From Alcanivorax sp. (GTDB taxonomy: Bacteria > Pseudomonadota > Gammaproteobacteria > Pseudomonadales > Alcanivoracaceae), in assembly GCF_019431375.1 (NCBI RefSeq), contig NZ_CP080267.1, forward strand, positions 2,421,933 to 2,485,932: a stretch of 64,000 bases of DNA, given 5' to 3'. The position numbers and the translations under genes are program-made. A model generated the notes under the pieces. That model saw only the letters and a program-made list of their open reading frames with translations, was not told the DNA's origin and ran no database searches. Below are positions 32,131 to 41,406 of this stretch, piece after piece (within the stretch, counting starts at the first letter, position 1; every line of letters begins with the position of its first letter).

Positions 32131-32291
32131 GGTGAATCCCTCTTGTATTTTTATAGTTAAAGTATCGCTGACATTGTTTCAGCTAAGTCGTTAATATTCC
32201 GACAATTGCATCACAATCTACACCTTTGTTCGTACCCCAGCAATAGGCGGCATGGTCAATTCGTGACCAGCTCTCACTTCGCAGTCACACC
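32131..32291. other. Intergenic region, AT-rich, no recognised element
   Basis: This 161-base gap between mutM and the small exported protein gene is clearly more AT-rich at 32140-32220 than the genes around it, so it probably contains the promoter of the exported-protein/porin operon. TTTTTATAGTTAAAG at 32147-32162 is promoter-like on the minus strand, but I cannot fix a -35/-10 pair. Confidence 0.4.
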
Positions 32292-33101
32292 CTACCGCTG
32301 GCATTGCGGGCAATAGCTGGTACTGCGCTGCCCGTGGCGATCAGCCTTGAGCAGGCTCGCACATTGTGGGCAGGGCAAGCCCGCACGACCATAGACGCTC
32401 AGGGACTGGGCAAAATAGCCCGGCTGCCCCTCTGCACTGGTGAAATCCTTAAGGGTGGTGCCGCCAGCCTCAATGGCTCGGGCCAGTACCGCTTTGATGG
32501 CACCTGCCAGGCGCTGATAACGTTCCCGGGAAATGCGCCCTGCCGCTCGGGAAGGATGGATACCGGCAAGAAACAGGCTTTCCTGCGCATAAATATTCCC
32601 TACCCCGACCACCGTGGCGTTATCCATGATGAAGCTTTTCACCGCTACCTTTCGCCCCCGTGAGCGGGCGAACAACCAGTCGCCATCGAACTCATCCCCC
32701 AGCGGCTCCGGACCCAGCGCGGCCAGTAATGCATGGGGCTCAGCGCCGGGCTGATATAACACACTGCCGAAACGACGGGGGTCGTTGAAACGCAGCACCT
32801 TGCCACTGTCGAGCAGCAGATCCACATGATCATGCTTGCGCAACGGCAACGCCGCCTCCACCACACGCAGGGTGCCGGACATGCCCAGGTGGATCATCAC
32901 CTGGCCTGCCTCCAGCTCGATCAGCAGGTACTTGGCCCGGCGCCGCAAGGCGATTACCGGGCAATCCTTCAGCGCATACAGGGCGTCACTGACCGGCCAG
33001 CGCAGCCGCGGGTCACGCACGGTAACCGCTTTCAGGATGCGCCCTTCCAGATGGGGGCGAATGCCTCTGAGGGTGGTTTCCACTTCGGGTAGTTCGGGCA
33101 T
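32292..33101 (-). CDS. mutM: Formamidopyrimidine-DNA glycosylase MutM (Fpg)
   Basis: The 269-residue protein starts MPELPEVETT, with the N-terminal Pro2 nucleophile and Glu3 of the Fpg family, and ends in the zinc finger CPQC..YCPQCQ (about 243-268). A Lys in the beta-domain (AKYLLIELE, about 57-65) is in the expected place. It removes 8-oxoguanine and ring-opened purines from DNA by a beta/delta-elimination reaction. The start is close to a family 1 repeat, which separates it from the divergent hydantoinase gene. Confidence 0.96.
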   Translation of the reverse strand: MPELPEVETTLRGIRPHLEGRILKAVTVRDPRLRWPVSDALYALKDCPVIALRRRAKYLLIELEAGQVMIHLGMSGTLRVVEAALPLRKHDHVDLLLDSGKVLRFNDPRRFGSVLYQPGAEPHALLAALGPEPLGDEFDGDWLFARSRGRKVAVKSFIMDNATVVGVGNIYAQESLFLAGIHPSRAAGRISRERYQRLAGAIKAVLARAIEAGGTTLKDFTSAEGQPGYFAQSLSVYGRAGLPCPQCASLLKADRHGQRSTSYCPQCQR

Positions 33102-33109
33102 GAAGAAAG

Positions 33110-33236
33110 CAGTGAATAGTTAATAGTTAACAGTGAATAGTTAAAATTCACCCGCTTCGGGTATGGTAGCACCACCGGGGCCAACAGATACGCCCTGTTT
33201 GTCGCTGTTAACTTTTCACGGTTCACTATTCACTGC
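33110..33236. repeat. Intergenic repeat element, family 1 copy c
   Basis: Left array of CAGTGAATAG, AGTTAATAG, AGTTAACAG words (33110-33143) and inverted right array GCTGTTAAC, TTTTCACGGTTCAC, TATTCACTG (33204-33236). The core 33143-33174 shares AAAATTCACC and GTATGGTAGCA with copy b. The element fills the gap between mutM and the divergent hydantoinase A-like gene and runs up to one base before the latter's ATG. Confidence 0.75.
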
Positions 33237-33237
33237 T

Positions 33238-35223
33238 ATGTCCCTTTCCTATTGGCTCGGTGTCGACACCGGCGGCACCTTTACCGACTTTGTACTGCTC
33301 GGCGACGGTGAGCCGCGCATTCACAAGGTACTGTCCACGCCCTCGGCCCCCGAGCAGGCTATCCTGCAAGGCATTGACGAGCTTGGGCTCGGCGATGCCA
33401 TGGCCGCAGGACAGCTTGCCATCGTCCACGGCACCACGGTGGCCACCAATGCGGCACTGGAAGGCAAGGGCGCTAACACCTTGCTGATTACCAACCAGGG
33501 GCTTGAGGACATTCTGCGCATCGGCCGCCAGAACCGGGCAGAACTCTATAACCTGACACCGACTCCACCGCCCTCGGTGCTGGAAACTCTGGAAGTTGTA
33601 GGCATTCCTGCCCGGCTCGATGCCCAGGGAAAGGAAGTAACACCGCTCGAAGAAGCGGACCTGACGGCACTGGTTGAAAAGGTGCTTGGCCACCAGCCCC
33701 AATCTGTGGCCCTGTGCCTGTTATTTTCCTATCTGAACTCATCCCACGAGCAGCGCATCCGCCAGGCCCTGCAGGCAGCTGGCCTGACCGTCAGTGCTTC
33801 CCACGCCATTCTGGCGACTCGGGGAGAATACGAGCGCGGCATGGCCACCTGGCTGAATGCCTGGCTAGCGCCGAAAGTGGCGGACTATCTGCAGCGCCTT
33901 CAGCAAGCGACAACGCCCGCACCTCTGGCCATCATGCAATCCCACGGCGGCACCATCGCTTCCGAGCAGGCCGCCGGGCTGGCGGTGAATCTTCTGTTGT
34001 CCGGGCCTGCCGGCGGCCTTGCTGCCGCCCGACGCCTGGGTGAGCAACTTCAGCAACCACAACTGATGACCTTCGACATGGGCGGCACTTCTACGGACGT
34101 GGCACTGCTGGACGGCGACCTGCGCCTCACCCAGCAGGGCCACATTGGCCCCTATCCGGTGGCGGTGCCCATGGTCGACATGCACACCATCGGCGCCGGT
34201 GGTGGCTCGCTGGCCTATGTGGATGATGCCGGCCTCTTACATGTGGGCCCACATTCCGCCGGCGCCGACCCGGGCCCGGCCTGTTATGGCCGTGGCGGCG
34301 ACCGGGTTACGGTCACCGACGCCAATGTGGTACTCGGCCGGCTGCAACCGGATTTCGCCCTGGGCGGCTCCCTGACACTGGATACCGCCGCCGCCCGAAA
34401 CGCCATGGAGACACTGGCAACACAGCTGGGCCTGGGCGTGGAAGACACCGCTGAAGGAGTACTGGCGCTGGCCAATGAACACATGACCCAGGCGCTACGG
34501 GTGATTTCCATCCAGAAAGGCTTCGACCCGGCGGATTTCGCCCTGCTCAGTTTTGGCGGCGCTGGCGGCCTGCACGTCTGCGCCCTGGCAGACAACCTGG
34601 GCATGCAGCGGGCCATTGTCCCCCGCCGTGCCGGGGTCCTGTCCGCCGAGGGGCTGGTCTATGCGCCACGCAAACGAGAACAACTCCAGGCCCTGCCCGA
34701 GGCATCTGACCACACCGTGCTGCAATCGCAAATCGAGATCCTGCAACAGCAAGGCCATGAAGAGCTGATCCGCGAGGGCGTGCCCGCCAGCCACATCCAG
34801 CACCGGGTCTTTGTGGATATGTGCTACCAGGGCCAGTCATCGGTGCTGCAGATTCCCTGGCAGGACGAGGCAGCGGAGCGGGAACGGTTATTTCATGATG
34901 CCCATGAGCAGCGCTTCGGCCACCGGCTGGCCTTACCGGTACGGCAGGTGAACATCAGGGTGCAAAGCCTGGCCACCACCTCACCACCCACCCAACCGCC
35001 CCTGCCGGCCCTCACCGTAGCGGCGACCCGGCACGCGCAGCTGCCCGGCGTGGACCAGCAGGTGACCATTTATGATCGCGACGCCCTGGGCGCCGGCCAG
35101 ATCCTGCAAGGCCCGGCGCTGATTGCCGAAGCGGTGGGCACGACCTGGCTGGCCCCGGGCTGGCAGGCATCGGTGGATCCCCATGGACACCTGTTGCTGG
35201 AGCGCCCTGACCCCTGCCTATAA
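33238..35223 (+). CDS. Hydantoinase/oxoprolinase A-subunit-like protein (HyuA)
   Basis: The 661-residue protein has the actin-like ATPase marks of the family: WLGVDTGGTFTDFVL (about 5-19), IVHGTTVATNAALEGKGA (about 61-78), TFDMGGTSTDVALLDG (about 276-291) and an HTIGAGGGSLAYVD segment (about 316-329), then a C-terminal domain with YDRDAL. HyuA-type subunits cleave hydantoins or oxoprolines with ATP, usually with a HyuB partner. No HyuB is next to it. The ATG abuts a repeat element and has no Shine-Dalgarno in view, so translation may be weak or start differently. Confidence 0.9.
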   Translation: MSLSYWLGVDTGGTFTDFVLLGDGEPRIHKVLSTPSAPEQAILQGIDELGLGDAMAAGQLAIVHGTTVATNAALEGKGANTLLITNQGLEDILRIGRQNRAELYNLTPTPPPSVLETLEVVGIPARLDAQGKEVTPLEEADLTALVEKVLGHQPQSVALCLLFSYLNSSHEQRIRQALQAAGLTVSASHAILATRGEYERGMATWLNAWLAPKVADYLQRLQQATTPAPLAIMQSHGGTIASEQAAGLAVNLLLSGPAGGLAAARRLGEQLQQPQLMTFDMGGTSTDVALLDGDLRLTQQGHIGPYPVAVPMVDMHTIGAGGGSLAYVDDAGLLHVGPHSAGADPGPACYGRGGDRVTVTDANVVLGRLQPDFALGGSLTLDTAAARNAMETLATQLGLGVEDTAEGVLALANEHMTQALRVISIQKGFDPADFALLSFGGAGGLHVCALADNLGMQRAIVPRRAGVLSAEGLVYAPRKREQLQALPEASDHTVLQSQIEILQQQGHEELIREGVPASHIQHRVFVDMCYQGQSSVLQIPWQDEAAERERLFHDAHEQRFGHRLALPVRQVNIRVQSLATTSPPTQPPLPALTVAATRHAQLPGVDQQVTIYDRDALGAGQILQGPALIAEAVGTTWLAPGWQASVDPHGHLLLERPDPCL

Positions 35224-35496
35224 AAGCCTGGATCGACGTAGCGAGTGACGAGGTGCGAGTTTCGAAAAGCAAACCCGGGAACCTTTCACCCCTTTGCCGT
35301 CGCCCATAGCCTTCCGTTTCCGGCCTGCAATTGCTCTCCGGGTCAAACCCCGGGGGCCTTGCGCGCTTTCTCCTACCGTTTATCCGCCCCTGGCCAACCC
35401 TTGGCCCGAAAGTCCGAATTTGACCTATCCGGCACCTTCTTCCTGTCACCCCGACTGGGCACAATAGGAACTCCGTTTTTACCTTGTGCGACTTTC
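35224..35496. other. Intergenic region before the desaturase gene
   Basis: The 273 bases include an array of GCGAGTGACGAGG-like words at 35231-35264 that resembles the style of the other short-word repeats, and otherwise little. TTGACC at 35419-35424 could be a -35 box for the desaturase, but a -10 at proper distance is not clear. No FadR- or DesT-like palindrome was recognised. Confidence 0.4.
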
Positions 35497-36690
35497 ATGC
35501 TGAATTATCTGAGCAACGGCCTGTTGGCCCCCAGCCTGGGTGCCCTGATTCTGATCACCCTGGCCATGACCCACATCACCATTGTCGGCGTCACCGTCTA
35601 CCTGCACCGCTATTCCGCCCACCGGGCTCTGGAACTACACCCGGTGCTGAAACACTTTTTCCGTTTCTGGCTGTGGCTGACCACCGGCCAGAATACCCTC
35701 GAGTGGACCGCTATCCACCGCAAACACCACGCCAAGTGCGAAACCGAAGACGACCCGCACAGCCCGCAGGTCAAAGGTATCCAGAAAGTCCTGCGCGAAG
35801 GTGCCGAACTGTACCGCGAAGAAGCGGAAAACCAGGAAACCCTGAGTAAATACGGGGCGGGCTGCCCGGACGACTGGATTGAGCGAAACGTCTATTCCCG
35901 CTTTCCCATGGGTGGCGTCACCCTGATGGCCGTGATCGACCTGCTGCTGTTTGGCGCTGCCGGCATCACTGTTTGGGCCGTTCAGATGATGTGGATCCCG
36001 CTGTTCGCCGCCGGCGTCATCAACGGTATCGGTCATTACTGGGGCTACCGCAACTTCGAATGTGCCGATGCGTCACGCAATATTTCTCCCTGGGGCATCC
36101 TGATTGGTGGCGAAGAGCTGCATAACAACCACCACACCTACCCCAACTCCGCCAAGCTGTCCGTGCGCCGTTTCGAGTTCGACATGGGCTGGGCCTGGAT
36201 TCGTCTGTTCGAGATACTTGGCCTGGCCAAGGTGAAAAAGGTCGCTCCCAAGCCGGCCTTCGAGAAAAGCGCCAGCAAAGTGGATCTGGATGCCCTTCGC
36301 GGCATCATGCAGCACCGCTTCCAGGTAATGGCCAACTACCGCAAGACCGTGATCTTGCCGGTGTTCAAGCAGGAACAGGCCCGCGCCTGCGACGCTACCC
36401 GCGATTTGTATGCCCGTGCCCATGCCCTGTTCCACCGCGACATCAGCCTGATCAAGCCCGGACAGAAAAAGCGCCTGCAGACACTGACGGAAAGCAACGA
36501 AACCCTGGATGCCATCTACCAGTTCCGCCTGCGCCTGCAGGACATCTGGTCCCAGACCAGCCGTAACTCGTCAGAAATGGTGGAAGCCCTGGAGCAGTGG
36601 TACCACGATGCCCGCGAGTCCGGCATTGCTGCCCTGCAAGAGTTTGCCGATCAGCTGACCCGTTACCGGCCGGCCGCAGTTGCCCACTGA
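35497..36690 (+). CDS. Acyl-CoA/acyl-lipid delta-9 fatty acid desaturase
   Basis: The 397-residue membrane protein has the three His boxes of the di-iron desaturases: HRYSAH (about 33-38), HRKHH (about 71-75) and HNNHH (about 209-213), with hydrophobic segments between. It inserts a cis double bond at C9 of acyl chains using O2 and electrons. The C-terminal region of about 130 residues after the last box is soluble and helical and is longer than in the simplest family members. The ATG at 35497 fits the MLNYLSNGLLAPS start of such enzymes; the upstream open frame has no family match. Stand-alone gene with an intrinsic terminator. Confidence 0.93.
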   Translation: MLNYLSNGLLAPSLGALILITLAMTHITIVGVTVYLHRYSAHRALELHPVLKHFFRFWLWLTTGQNTLEWTAIHRKHHAKCETEDDPHSPQVKGIQKVLREGAELYREEAENQETLSKYGAGCPDDWIERNVYSRFPMGGVTLMAVIDLLLFGAAGITVWAVQMMWIPLFAAGVINGIGHYWGYRNFECADASRNISPWGILIGGEELHNNHHTYPNSAKLSVRRFEFDMGWAWIRLFEILGLAKVKKVAPKPAFEKSASKVDLDALRGIMQHRFQVMANYRKTVILPVFKQEQARACDATRDLYARAHALFHRDISLIKPGQKKRLQTLTESNETLDAIYQFRLRLQDIWSQTSRNSSEMVEALEQWYHDARESGIAALQEFADQLTRYRPAAVAH

Positions 36691-36714
36691 GCCTTAGCCA
36701 TATCAAGGCACCGT

Positions 36715-36742
36715 AAAAAAGGCCGCTTTTGCGGCCTTTTTT
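36715..36742. terminator. Intrinsic terminator after the desaturase gene
   Basis: Six A, GGCCGC, TTTT loop, GCGGCC, six T: a symmetric bidirectional intrinsic terminator, 25 bases after the stop. On the other side it may serve the 3' end of the tad transcript, although that gene ends about 145 bases away. Confidence 0.88.
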
Positions 36743-36886
36743 ATGGTTTCAGATTGCCAACGATAGAATAAGAGTTACAGCCGGACGGCAAACAGGCGAG
36801 GCAATGCACGCTACATGGTGCAGGATCGAAACCCGCCTGCATCAGACGTGTCGCTGAATGGCCGCGAGCGGCAGCGACGGCCATCA

Positions 36887-38692
36887 TCACTGACCCAGCG
36901 GCTCAACCGTAATGTTCTCGATGAGTTGAATGCCATCCTGGTTGGCAGCGCTGATATTGACACTGATCCCCCCCAAGCCGACACCCAGGGTTCTCAGCAA
37001 AGGGTTAATCACTGCCTGAGCCAGACTCAATATCACGTCGTCCAACAACGCCAGCACCGGATCCAGAATAGGCTTCAATAGCGGCGTCAGGTTGATCAAA
37101 CCAAAACTGCTTTTAAGCAATGAGGCCTCATTAACCTCTACATCCAGATCAAGACCGGACAACCCATCACCCAGGTCGCTGTATCTCAACTGATCACACC
37201 CATCGACAGGATCACAATACAAATCATAGCGCGGATCCATGAATACCGTTTCTTCCACGCCGGGCGCCAGACCATCCACTTCCGCATTCAGGTAAAGTAT
37301 GCCTTCAATGGGAGGGAGCAGCCCTGACAACAAGGTCAACCTGCCGACAGTCGCTTCCAGCGGCTCAGGCTGTAACTCGCCATCCGAGGTCAATGTCCCA
37401 GTTACGATACGAGCCACTTCCCGCTCAAGATTAACGCCGAACTCGACGGTGTTTGCCGTACCACGGGCACAGTCAGCAGACACCAGCTGGCCTCTGCCAC
37501 CACCGGCATTCACTGCCAGAGGAATGGTCAAATCAGCCAGCGAAAACGACAAAAGCCCACCAATGTTTATTGGCAACAGTTCCACATCAGCCGACAACTG
37601 AAGAGTCAGGTCCGGGGCATAGAAACTGGTTACCCATTCACCGTCCGCATTCTGTCGGGCCGGCCCCACGGCCACCGTAGGCGGCTCCCCCACATTCAAG
37701 CCCAGGTCCACAGCCGTAATATTGGCAATCAACGGAATGGAAAGATTGTTGATATTCAGCGGCAATGACAGCACCCCACCTTCTCCAGCTTGCTGCTGCT
37801 CCGCCAGATTGAGCACCAGACTGATGACCAGGTCATAGACAGGAAATTCGCTGGAGTCCGGGACAGAGGCATTCTCCGCAACACTGATAATATCGGCCAC
37901 CTTGATAGTCTCTATCCCCTCAGCCGTTACCAGGTCATCGAGCATATCCGCCACCGGCGCAGCAATCCCACCAACATCACTGAGTGCAGCCGCCAGGGCA
38001 GATGCCTCAAGCGGCAAGAGCTCCACCAGGTCATCAACCCCCGCTGCAGAGAGCAAATCTCCCAGTTGTACCGTGGCGTTTTCTAGACTGTTCAGATCGG
38101 TCGGGTCCAGTCCGAACCCCGGCTGATTAAGAACCACACCAAGAAGAGTGCCGAGCAAGGTGGCATCACCACCTACGCCGGCTGTACCCCCGGCAGCACT
38201 GATGGTTGCCTCCACTTCCTTACGCACGGCGGCGTTGACTGAAATGTCGATACCTCCGAACACCGATTGCGGCAGCAGCATGGATATCGGTTCGGTGCGT
38301 GTATAACTCACCAGTACTGCATTACTTTCTTCAATGAAGCTAACAGGTGCGAAAGCCACTACCCCATCATTGTCGCCATCTTCAATGACACCGAGCTGCA
38401 CCTGCAGGGCAGCAGCATCACCCTGGAACCCCTGGGCGGCGGCGGCTGCCTGCGCACGCTGTTGCACCACGGCAGAGCTGGGTGCCTGCCCGCCGCATGT
38501 CTGTGTCTCCCCCGCCGCAGCCTGGGCGGCCACATTCACCTGGGCCTGCATCTCGCTGCGCAGGCTGTACAGACGTGCGCCATCCAGCGCCATTACCGTG
38601 AGAATAATGACGATCAGCAGCAATAGCGGGGTGATGACCGACAGGGCCCCGCGCTGCCGGAAACGATTAATTGTCGTCTCGGGTCTGTTCAC
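36887..38692 (-). CDS. TadG-like Flp pilus assembly protein (large)
   Basis: The 601-residue protein starts with a TadE/TadG-like N-terminus (QRGALSVITPLLLLIVIILTVMALDGARL, about 12-40 by region), that is, a short cytoplasmic stretch and a single membrane helix with a Gly before it, then a long, low-complexity, Ala/Leu/Asp-rich extracytoplasmic domain. It is the last gene of the tad locus. I take the GTG at 38692, with GGAAAG just upstream and a 26-base overlap with the previous gene; the longer ATG start at 38866 would duplicate coding over that gene. TadG helps pilus anchoring in the envelope. Confidence 0.7.
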   Translation of the reverse strand: MNRPETTINRFRQRGALSVITPLLLLIVIILTVMALDGARLYSLRSEMQAQVNVAAQAAAGETQTCGGQAPSSAVVQQRAQAAAAAQGFQGDAAALQVQLGVIEDGDNDGVVAFAPVSFIEESNAVLVSYTRTEPISMLLPQSVFGGIDISVNAAVRKEVEATISAAGGTAGVGGDATLLGTLLGVVLNQPGFGLDPTDLNSLENATVQLGDLLSAAGVDDLVELLPLEASALAAALSDVGGIAAPVADMLDDLVTAEGIETIKVADIISVAENASVPDSSEFPVYDLVISLVLNLAEQQQAGEGGVLSLPLNINNLSIPLIANITAVDLGLNVGEPPTVAVGPARQNADGEWVTSFYAPDLTLQLSADVELLPINIGGLLSFSLADLTIPLAVNAGGGRGQLVSADCARGTANTVEFGVNLEREVARIVTGTLTSDGELQPEPLEATVGRLTLLSGLLPPIEGILYLNAEVDGLAPGVEETVFMDPRYDLYCDPVDGCDQLRYSDLGDGLSGLDLDVEVNEASLLKSSFGLINLTPLLKPILDPVLALLDDVILSLAQAVINPLLRTLGVGLGGISVNISAANQDGIQLIENITVEPLGQ

Positions 38693-38939
38693 CGAAACTT
38701 TCCGGAATCGCGGTACGGAAGGAATCTGCCAGGCGGCGCTGGGTATCCACATAAAGCGGTGCCGCCAGCTCACTCTGCCCTGCAGGGCGGGAGTCCCTCT
38801 GCTGATTGAGCAGCCAGTCAGTGACCGTCTCGGATTTATTACTGACGACCTGCCCGGAAACACCAAAGGTATAGGCTTGCCGGGGCTCCGCCGCCAGCAC
38901 CGTTCCCGGCAACATCAGTATCAAGGCCAGTTTTTTCAT
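38667..38939 (-). CDS. DUF3613 family small exported protein of the tad locus
   Basis: The 90-residue protein has a signal peptide (MKKLALILMLPGTVLA) and the pattern TDWLLNQQRDSRPAG...RRLADSFRTAIPESF, the form of DUF3613 proteins that occur in tad loci. Function is unknown. Its start overlaps the preceding TPR gene stop (ATGA) and its end overlaps the TadG-like GTG start. Confidence 0.75.
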   Translation of the reverse strand: MKKLALILMLPGTVLAAEPRQAYTFGVSGQVVSNKSETVTDWLLNQQRDSRPAGQSELAAPLYVDTQRRLADSFRTAIPESFGEQTRDDN

Positions 38940-39607
38940 TGTCGGGTCCTCCCGAACTGTTCACTGAGTTTCTCGGCATAGGCGATTTCATCCTCCGAAA
39001 AACCATAATTCGACTGTAACGCCCGAAGGCCCTCACGGTCATCGGTCATCAGATAGGCCACAGCCAGATTCTGACGAACCGGCCCCTTGCCATTGGCCAG
39101 CTCCAGGGCGGTGCGCAGCTCGAAAGCCGCATCCTCGTAGCGACCTACCAGCATCAAGGCATAGCCGTAATCATTACGCACCTGGGAAGTGGCCGGAGCC
39201 AGGCTGCGAGCCCGCTCCAGGTGGGAGAGTGCCGCCATGACTTCATGGCGCTTGAGCAACACCATACCCAGGCCATGACGACTACGACCATCATCACAGC
39301 GGTTGGCCAGGGCACGATACACCTGCTCAGCCTCATCCAGCTTGCCGGAGGCCGCCAACAACTGGCCGTAGCGTAACCAGTGATCGATGGCGCTCATCGG
39401 TTTACTTTCCAGCTGGGCCAGAGCTGCATAATTGCGCCCCTTGGCCATCAGGGTATCCACCATTTCCAGATCCACGCGCTGTTCTGGCTGCAATGCCTCC
39501 TTGCAGGCAATTGATGACACATCCACTGTTCCCGGGGCCGACTCCGGCACTGACTGATGGGCACACCCCGCCAGTAGTACCAGTGCTCCCCAAACCATGC
39601 CACGCAT
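38936..39607 (-). CDS. TPR lipoprotein, TadD-like
   Basis: The 223-residue protein has a lipoprotein signal (MRGMVWGALVLLAGC, lipobox LAGC) and tetratricopeptide-like helical repeats (for example HWLRYGQLLAASGKLDEAEQVY and SRHGLGMVLLKRHEVMAALSHLERA, given by region). TadD is an outer-membrane-linked TPR protein needed for Flp pilus secretion. The ATG at 39607 is preferred over that at 39646, as AGGGAGT lies 8 bases before it. Confidence 0.85.
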   Translation of the reverse strand: MRGMVWGALVLLAGCAHQSVPESAPGTVDVSSIACKEALQPEQRVDLEMVDTLMAKGRNYAALAQLESKPMSAIDHWLRYGQLLAASGKLDEAEQVYRALANRCDDGRSRHGLGMVLLKRHEVMAALSHLERARSLAPATSQVRNDYGYALMLVGRYEDAAFELRTALELANGKGPVRQNLAVAYLMTDDREGLRALQSNYGFSEDEIAYAEKLSEQFGRTRQ

Positions 39608-39623
39608 GTCGTTACTCCCTTTG

Positions 39624-40493
39624 TTATCGTGCCAATGCATCGGCAATGGAAATCACCGCCGGGCCGCCTATCAAGATGAACAGTGCCGGCAGCATGAACG
39701 CCATCATTACCACCGTCATCTTGGCGCCGATCCGATTGGTTTCCTCCCGAATGCGGTTACGTTCCACGTTCTGGGCTTCTTCAATAATTTGATCCAGGCT
39801 GGCGGATACTCCGGCACCCAATTGACTGCTTTGCTTCATCAGTACTACATAACTTCGCAGCACCGGAATGCGTTTGTTTTCGCCCAACTCATCCAGTGCC
39901 TGCGTGCGCTCTGCACCGGATTTCATCAATCGATTAAAACGGTCTATCCGCATGATCAGAATAGGTAGAAGCGGACGCCCCTGGCGACCGATGATGCGCA
40001 ATACGCGCTCAAGTGAGAGCCCCGCCTCCATCAGCATCCGTGTCATATGGCAAAGCTCTACGGCTTCCAGATTCTGCCTGAGCTCTGCCTGAGCCCCCAT
40101 GCCGCGAATGACCCTACGCGGTACAATGAATCCCGCCGCCGACGCCAACAGACCGCCCAGCAAACCAAACACCAGAAACCCCACCAGCGCCACCAGAGCC
40201 GGCAACAGCCAGCAAGACAGCAGGTAAATGACCTGGGATTGCTCTCGGCTCTTACCCATGCCTGCCAATGCCTGGCGAATCTCCTGATAATCGCCCGAAG
40301 CGATAGAGGATTCCGTCAGCGAACTGGACAGCTTCCACAGCCAGAAACCCCGATCCTCATCATCCCGATGGTTGCCGCTATCTTGCAAACGCTGGCTGAC
40401 CCGCGCACGTAACGCCCAATCCCGAGTCTTGTATACCAGCCACACAGACAAGACCGACAGCAAAATAGCGAGAATCAGCAGCACATTATTCAC
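39624..40493 (-). CDS. tadC: Flp pilus assembly inner-membrane protein TadC (T2SS F-like)
   Basis: The 289-residue protein has the F-type platform features: a membrane helix at the N-terminus, a cytoplasmic helical domain, and three hydrophobic segments (about 90-125, 245-285), with IIGRQGRPLLPIL in the GspF region. It pairs with TadB as inner-membrane base. Its start overlaps the tadB stop by 8 bases. Confidence 0.88.
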   Translation of the reverse strand: MNNVLLILAILLSVLSVWLVYKTRDWALRARVSQRLQDSGNHRDDEDRGFWLWKLSSSLTESSIASGDYQEIRQALAGMGKSREQSQVIYLLSCWLLPALVALVGFLVFGLLGGLLASAAGFIVPRRVIRGMGAQAELRQNLEAVELCHMTRMLMEAGLSLERVLRIIGRQGRPLLPILIMRIDRFNRLMKSGAERTQALDELGENKRIPVLRSYVVLMKQSSQLGAGVSASLDQIIEEAQNVERNRIREETNRIGAKMTVVMMAFMLPALFILIGGPAVISIADALAR

Positions 40494-41406
40494 GGCCGAC
40501 CCCCTGTATCATTCGCCAGATAACAAGCACACCAAGGCCCTGCAGGATACCGGCAATCATCAACATGGTATGGCCGGTGTCCGTATTCAGTAGCACCTCG
40601 GCATACTTCTCGTTAATCAGCATCATGTAGGCAGCCATACCCAGCGGCAGCAGGGTAAAGGCGCCAGCGGTAAAGCGAGTCTCTGCGGTGGAGGCAAGAA
40701 ACTCCCGACGCAGCTCTTGCTGAGAACGCAGCGATGTAGCCACCTGCTCCAGGACTGGCCGAATGGAGGAGCCGAACCGCGCGGAAGTCCGTAGCGCAAT
40801 GGAAACCAGTACCAGCGATGACACTTGGTAAAGCCGGGAAAAGTCTTCAAACAAACCCGTGTAATCGCGCCCGGATTCAATCGCACTACGCAGCCTGAAG
40901 GTCAGCGGCGCAAACACCGGCGGAGCATCCTGAAAGGACTCCATCAACGACGCCTCCAGCGACCGGCCGGCACTCATATAGCGCAGGGTCGACTCCATGA
41001 TTCCCGGCAGTGATTCAAAAATCATCCGCCGCTGTTGCTGGAAGCGAAACCGCCAGTACATCCACAGGCTCGCTGCCACCAGCGCCAACACCACCGCCGC
41101 CGCAATGAGCCCGGAGGACGCCAACACCAGCACCAAAAGCAAAAAAATGACGATACCAAGCAGCGACAGCTGCGTTCTGGACAGGCGAATATCGGCACGC
41201 AACAGCAGTCGCTCCAACGGACCCGCAACCACTCGCACTTGCCCCGGTTCGCCGCCGATTTCCATCCGTTGCTGCAAACGCTGACGCACTCGCTCGGTCA
41301 ACAGGCTGCGCTGCCGATAACGAAACCAGACGAGCTGCATAAGCACCGTCAGCACGGCAATAATGCCGAGCAGCTGTGCCATGCCAAGCAGCTCTACCGC
41401 ACTCAT
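40486..41406 (-). CDS. tadB: Flp pilus assembly inner-membrane protein TadB (T2SS F-like)
   Basis: The 306-residue protein has hydrophobic segments near 5-25, 80-115 and 255-300 and the F-domain core LPGIMESTLRYMSAGRSLEASLMESFQDAPP (about 135-165, by region). With TadC it forms the membrane platform. It follows tadA with a 4-base overlap. Confidence 0.9.
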   Translation of the reverse strand: MSAVELLGMAQLLGIIAVLTVLMQLVWFRYRQRSLLTERVRQRLQQRMEIGGEPGQVRVVAGPLERLLLRADIRLSRTQLSLLGIVIFLLLVLVLASSGLIAAAVVLALVAASLWMYWRFRFQQQRRMIFESLPGIMESTLRYMSAGRSLEASLMESFQDAPPVFAPLTFRLRSAIESGRDYTGLFEDFSRLYQVSSLVLVSIALRTSARFGSSIRPVLEQVATSLRSQQELRREFLASTAETRFTAGAFTLLPLGMAAYMMLINEKYAEVLLNTDTGHTMLMIAGILQGLGVLVIWRMIQGVGRE

